NCBI GenBank assembly: GCA_007922195.1
Contig: ML682038.1
Location: 6,022,689-6,086,688 of the forward strand
Length of the DNA stretch: 64,000 nucleotides
Reading direction: 5' to 3'
DNA from: Podocnemis expansa
Lineage: Eukaryota > Chordata > Testudines > Podocnemididae
Shown: positions 59,880 to 64,000 of the stretch, piece after piece
How the letters are laid out: every line of letters begins with the position of its first letter
Numbering within the stretch: position 1 is the stretch's first letter
Program-made: the position numbers and the translations under genes
Notes under the pieces: model-generated
What the model saw: the letters and a program-made list of their open reading frames with translations, nothing else
What the model was told of the DNA's origin: nothing
The model's database searches: none

Positions 59880-59949
59880 GCGGCGGGGCGGAGTTCGGAG
59901 CGGAACCAGAGCGGTGGCGGCAGCGTGGGAGCCGGAGGCCGCGCTGCGG
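59880..59949 (+). other. MTFR1: Candidate noncoding exon 1 of MTFR1
   Basis: A plausible donor (GCTGCGG|GTAGGTTTG) follows a GGAGCGGAACCAGAGC-type first-exon sequence, about 10 bp downstream of the last CCAAT box and 230 bp after the first. The start coordinate is an estimate. No MTFR1 coding exon was found to the end of the window, so this exon would have to splice to one beyond 64,000. The rest of the window to the right would be intron 1. Confidence 0.45.
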
Positions 59950-60519
59950 GTAGGTTTGTGCTGGGCGCTGCCAGCCGCGCTTGCGGCTCCCGGATCCGAG
60001 CTCCCTCCGACTCCGCTTGTGCCGGGCAGCCCGAGAGCGGCGGGTGGGGAGCCGGGCTCTGCCCCTGCCCTTCCCCGCCGCGGGTGGATCGCTCCGGTCG
60101 GGGCGAGCCGGGAATCGGAGCACGGAGGGGCGCCCCAAGCGCTTCCGTGGGCCCAGCGGGCTGCGGCCGGTGGCGCTCGCACGGGGCGGGACTGTTCGCG
60201 CGGGGAGCATCCGCGGTGCGACCCTGGCCAGAGCCCGTCGGTGCCGGGAGCGGCTGCTGTAGCCTGGATCAGCGGTCCGCAGCCTGCCGCTGTGTTTGCC
60301 TTCCTTATCGGCGGTCAGGGCGGCGGCGGCGCGGTGACCTTTGCGGGCCGGCCTCAAGCGTGGCCCTGGGTGGTGCAGCTCCAGCCTCAAGCTGAAGGAA
60401 TAATGTTTGGCGCGGCCTTACTAAATCGAATCAGATTCCTCTTCTTTCTTCGTCCGGTGGGGTGACTGATCCTCCTTTGCTGAGCTTCAGGTGTGTTTGA
60501 GAGGGCTCTGCCTCACTGG

Positions 60520-61117
60520 GGCAGCTGCCAAACAAGCAAGGACTCTCTTGGCACTTTTTAAGACTAACAAACGTGTTTATCACATGAGCTTTTGTGGGGG
60601 AAAAATCCCACCTCGTCAGAGGGTTGAAGATGGAGAACCTACAGAATGGGAGGGAAATAAATGTGGGAAAGGCTAAGTTGGGATCAGGGCAGTCTGACAA
60701 AGTGGGATTTTTCTCCCAGGAATAGGATTACCAGGTACCAAAGCATGGGAAGGAGGACAGGGAAGTGTGAAAAGGAGGATGTTGGAAGATGCATGGAGAA
60801 AATGTACTATTAATGTAATATTTTTCTGTTTTTAGGGAGGCCTGGAATGCTTCTCCCTAAAAATAGGGTGTTCCAGGGCATTCCAGCATACTTTAACCCC
60901 TGTCAGTAAAAAGCCAGGCAAATCATATATTTTTAAAATGCCTGCCAGATGGAGGACATGAAGGTAAAAAGGAGGACATGTCCTCCTTTTGCCTGACAGT
61001 TGGTAACCCTACCCAGGAAAGCTCATGTGATAAATAGATTTGTTAGTCTTTGAAAGTGCCCCAGGGCTCCTTGTTTGTTTTTGCTGAACTAGACTAACAT
61101 GGCCATGCCTTTGGAAC
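60520..61117. repeat. Foldback-family copy carrying a hAT insertion
   Basis: Left arm 60,520-60,690 (AAGCAAGGACTCTCTTGGCA, CACATGAGCTTTTGTGGGGG, CCCACCTCGTCAGAGG) and right arm 60,691-60,722 plus 61,012-61,117 (GACAAAGTGGGATTTTTCTC, GATAAATAGATTTGTTAGTC, CTGAACTAGACTAACATGGC). The right arm is split by a clean 289-bp insertion. Confidence 0.85.
60723..61011. mobile_element. Nested hAT-type miniature element
   Basis: TAGGATTACCA at the left and TGGTAACCCTA at the right form an 11-bp inverted repeat with one mismatch. Perfect 8-bp target duplications CCCAGGAA lie at 60,715-60,722 and 61,012-61,019. Inside is a small palindrome, AGGAGGACATGTCCTCCTTT. 289 bp. Confidence 0.92.
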
Positions 61118-61514
61118 TTGTCATGGGGCAGGTGGTGATGGGGTTACTACCACAGAGATCTTGCACTCTAAAGCAGGTGCAAGTACAAGATTATACTTCC
61201 CTGTTGTTGTTCTTGTTGTTGTTTCTTTTTCTTTTTTTTTTTAAAGAAAAGAAAAACCAGCTCGAGTTAACCCCAGCAGGTTCCAAGGAGGGGCTTTGCA
61301 CAAAGGAGGGAACATAAGGCCATCACAATAGGGGATTGCAGGCTCAGCCATATTTTGTGTCTGAGAACATTTGATACTTGGTATGCATTAATGTTTCAAA
61401 GATAGCAGTATGTGTGTAGGGGGTGAGTGGTTCTGTTGGTTGTTTTTTGGGTTTTTTTATTTTTTGGGGGGTGGGGGTTTCAGTTTGCCATAAGTAGGCA
61501 TTTCAAGTGGCTTC
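61118..61514. other. Unassigned stretch in presumed MTFR1 intron 1
   Basis: No exon is seen. Simple sequence includes a GTT-rich tract (61,201-61,225) and T/G-rich runs at 61,436-61,480. Confidence 0.5.
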
Positions 61515-61522
61515 ATCTAGCG

Positions 61523-61688
61523 CAGTGGTTTTCAAACTTTTTTCCTTAGAACCCAGTTGAAAAAAATTATTTACACCCATGACCCAGCACTTACATTTTT
61601 GAGCAATGCACTCTAGTCTTTTGGCAGCGGCAGCAAAGGGGTGCCATGACCCAGTACTGGGTCCCAACCCTAAGTGTGACAACCACTT
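61523..61688. mobile_element. hAT-type miniature element
   Basis: Begins CAGTGGTTTTCAAAC, ends GTGACAACCACTT. Flanks ATCTAGCG (61,515-61,522) and ATCTAGTA (61,689-61,696) match at 6 of 8. 166 bp; the better-preserved relative of 12,785-12,925. Confidence 0.8.
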
Positions 61689-62007
61689 ATCTAGTACACT
61701 TCAGGTCTGGAAGTAAGGTGACTTGCTATTCATAACAAAAGATTAAGGATTTCACTAGCTTGACTCCAGTCCAGTTGGGTATTGACCTCAGTCATTAGTA
61801 AAGTTATTGTGAGCAGGAAAATGATCATGGAATTTTTTTATGATTGTGCAGCACGGTAGGATAGTAATTTATAAATTATTTAGTTGTAGAAATGGAGTTG
61901 TAGTTCTAGCGTCTTTGAAAAAACACAATCAGAATCAATTGACTGCAAAGCAAGAACATGTCATCTCTATTGACCTCAGACAACAAACTTCAGGTCTCTG
62001 TTACACT

Positions 62008-62090
62008 TATAGAAGTGTTGGACTGGAACCCTTGAAAGGTTGTCTAGTCCAGTTTCCTGCACTCAAGGCAGGACTAAGTGTTATCTAGAC
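62008..62090 (-). mobile_element. CR1 LINE, 3' terminal piece
   Basis: ATAGAAGTGTTGGACTGG, CTAGTCCAGTTTCCTGCACT and AAGTGTTATCTAGAC are CR1 3' end sequence in reverse. It continues at 62,626 after the inserted hAT-like element. Confidence 0.85.
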
Positions 62091-62625
62091 CAGCATGGCA
62101 TAGTCAGAGATGGTGGGGAAGTGGCAGCATAGTTGGGGACTCTGGGGTGGCACAGAGATGTGCAGCCTGGTCAGAGACAGTGGGGAAGTGCGGTGTAGGG
62201 AACTTGGGGATGGCACTAGGAAGTGTGACATGGTCAGGTACTCAGGGATGGTGTGGAGAGGCGTGGCATGGTCAGACTGTGGAAAAGCAGTGGCATGGTT
62301 GGGGCCTCGGGGATGGTGCAGAGAAGTGTGGCATGGTCAGAGAGGGTGGGGAGAAGTGGTGGTGTGGTCGGGATGGCAGGGAGAAGCTATGTTTTTACTG
62401 TATAGGTAGGCCTAGCTTTCATGGTAACCTTAAGTAATTATTAGAATCTGACATTAGTAGGATCAATATTTGCTCTCTTTTTATGCTGAAATTAATGTGT
62501 GCAATGAATTTTAAACTTAGGAATTTTGGAGTAGGTAAAATATGGCTACATGCCTCAGTGCGGCTCTCAAAGGTTTAATAATCAACTTGTGTGGCTGTTG
62601 AGTTCCATAAGTTTGGCCACCCCTG
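62091..62625. mobile_element. hAT-like element, copy 2, with minisatellite expansion
   Basis: The right part matches the 40.6-41.06 kb copy up to GTTTGGCCACCCCTG. The left part (62,098-62,395) is a degenerate tandem array built on GGTGGGGAAGTGTGGCATGG-like units, where copy 1 has only one. It is inserted in a CR1. Flanks TCTAGACC and TCTAGAGC suggest a target duplication, with the exact boundary uncertain. Confidence 0.65.
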
Positions 62626-63715
62626 AATTCTAGAGCAATCCCAGCAGGTGTTTGTGTAATCTGCTTCTTTAAAAAAAAAATCTTGATGGGCAGAGATTTT
62701 GCATCCTCCTGAGGCAATTTGTTCTAGTGCTTGAGTACCCTGACAGGAAACTTTTTTTTTTCTTAATGTCCAACCTGAACCACCTTTGCTGTGATTTAAG
62801 CCCACTGCTTCTTGCCTATCCTCAGGAGTTAACCCCCCCCCCTCGCAACAACCTTTTTATGTACTTGACAGTTATGTCCCTGTCAGTCTTCTCTTCTGCA
62901 GCCTAAGCAAACCCAGGTTTTTTAGTCTTTCCTCTGAAGTCATGTTTTCTATACCTTTAAATCATTTTTGCTGCTTTTCTCTAAACTTTCTCCAGTTTGT
63001 CCACATCTTTGCTGAAGTGTGGCACCCAGAACGAGACACAGTGTCAGCTGAGGTCTAATCAGTGTGGAGTAGGGCATAAGAATTACTTGTCTTTTCAGGC
63101 AGCAGGCCTGCTAATAAATCCCGGAATGCAGAATGATGATTACTCCCTGCCCCACCCCTGGTGTGATACTGTTGACTCATATGTAGCTTGTGGTCAGGTC
63201 CTTTTCTACAACTTTTTTTCTTTACCATTTTGTATGTATGCAACTGATTATTCCTTACTAAGCAGGGTACTTTGCATTTGTCCTTATTGAATTTCATCCT
63301 ATTTATTTCAGGCCATTTCTCCTGTTTATCCAGATCCTTTTGAATTGTAATTCTACCCTTCAAAGCACTTGCAGACCCTCCCAGCTTGGTATCATCTGCA
63401 GACTTTATAAGTGCACTCTCTGCTCCATTATTTAAATCATCGATGAAGGTATTGATCAGATCCAGATCCTATTTCCGTCAGAGTCCACTTGATATGCACT
63501 TCCACCTTGACTCTGACTCACTGAAGACTGCTCTGTGGAAACCACTTTGCAGCCCCTGGTCCCTTATTTGTTTATAAGAACATGTGAGACAGTATCTAAA
63601 GCCTTACTAAAGTCAAAATATACCACAGCTATCACTTCTTCTCCATCCACAAGTTTGTTACTCTGTCAAGGAAGGCTATTCAGTTGATTTGATATGATTG
63701 GTCTGTGATATGATG
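62626..63715 (-). mobile_element. CR1 LINE, 3' UTR and reverse-transcriptase part
   Basis: Continues the CR1 3' UTR in reverse (ACAGGAAACTTTTTTTTTTC, TGTCCAACCTGAACCACC, TCTTCTCTTCTGCAGCC), then the coding part. On the minus strand 63,363-63,055 reads IQKDLDKQEKWPEINRMKFN and KDKCK, typical for CR1, followed by decayed sequence. It runs at least to about 63,700. It sits in presumed MTFR1 intron 1, antisense to that gene. Confidence 0.85.
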
Positions 63716-64000
63716 AGTAGGTACTTCTGAAGACAAGTGGTCAAACCTCTAAATTCTTCTGTTTTTTTTTCTTTAGATTGCTATCTTTTTATAGCTAGCA
63801 AGATATGATTATCTCTGTTTTGAGGTACAGTAATAACATGTCTGTTTTATAAAACTTTAATATAAATGTCTTGCCATTTTGATTATAGTCTAGTGCTTGC
63901 TTTTACTGTCTGGAGTGTCGATAAACTTGTAGACTTACTCTCCTGAAATATAAATAGATCTTAAGCAATCTGAGCAATCTGCTTACCAGTCTTATCACTC

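Larger units (their letters stand above)
59515..60400 (+). promoter_or_regulatory. CpG-island promoter, inferred MTFR1
   Basis: Dense CpG, GC boxes (for example GGGCGGAG near 59,885) and four CCAAT boxes: CCAATCAG at 59,670 and inverted copies in GATTGGCT/GATTGGTC contexts near 59,717, 59,838 and 59,870. No TATA box is seen. This is the signature of a broadly expressed gene. The head-to-head position relative to ARMC1 matches MTFR1 (mitochondrial fission regulator 1) in human gene order. The assignment rests on synteny only. Confidence 0.65.

Noticed and set aside
59776..60465. 229-codon open frame on the plus strand, with long frames on the opposite strand
   Set aside because: It lies in the CpG island, where few stops occur by composition. 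It begins upstream of the inferred first exon and runs across its donor. The product is Ala/Gly/Pro/Arg-rich with no recognisable domain.
1..64000. CRISPR arrays, operons, ribosome-binding sites, phage or plasmid features
   Set aside because: Split coding exons, CpG islands and LINE/SINE content show a vertebrate nuclear genome. The short direct repeats seen are transposon parts or microsatellites.

Overview
This is vertebrate nuclear DNA, most likely from a sauropsid and probably a turtle. The evidence is one intron-rich host gene with GT-AG splicing, CpG-island promoters, CR1-clade LINEs, a tRNA-derived SINE with a CR1-type tail, a DIRS-like retroelement fragment, ancient MIR-like copies and many short DNA transposons. 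No Alu, B1 or L1 is visible. The turtle assignment rests on this repeat spectrum and is not certain; a crocodilian is the main alternative.

One gene can be read end to end: ARMC1 (armadillo repeat containing 1), on the minus strand. Six coding exons (53,510-53,337; 47,219-47,128; 23,082-22,893; 18,801-18,685; 18,585-18,511; 16,352-16,161) join in phase into a 279-residue protein, against 282 in human. A noncoding first exon probably lies in the CpG island at about 55.7-56.2 kb. Intron 3 is about 24 kb and intron 5 only 99 bp. A second CpG island at 59.5-60.4 kb has four CCAAT boxes and a candidate splice donor at 59,949/59,950. From conserved gene order (ARMC1 and MTFR1 are head-to-head neighbours in human) it is inferred to be the MTFR1 promoter and first exon on the plus strand. 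No MTFR1 coding exon is inside the window.

Layout: 1-14 kb is gene-free 3' flank with a decayed DIRS-like element at 12.26-13.9 kb. The interval 14-56 kb is the ARMC1 locus. The interval 56-59.5 kb is a repeat-rich intergenic spacer. The interval 59.5-64 kb is the second promoter and the start of its intron, which contains a CR1 broken by a hAT insertion.

The repeat landscape is the most informative part. Several hAT-type miniature elements have readable 8-bp target-site duplications, and three are nested in other elements (45.7, 58.6 and 60.7 kb). Two GC-rich elements flanked by TA have internal palindromes or an inverted three-copy module (39.7-40.2 and 42.4-43.4 kb). A foldback family occurs at least eight times, once as a nearly perfect 600-bp hairpin (35.9-36.5 kb). 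No novel gene system was found. The best leads are the foldback family, the tRNA-Val-like SINE, and a CCAAT-box promoter module that occurs twice 2.2 kb apart.
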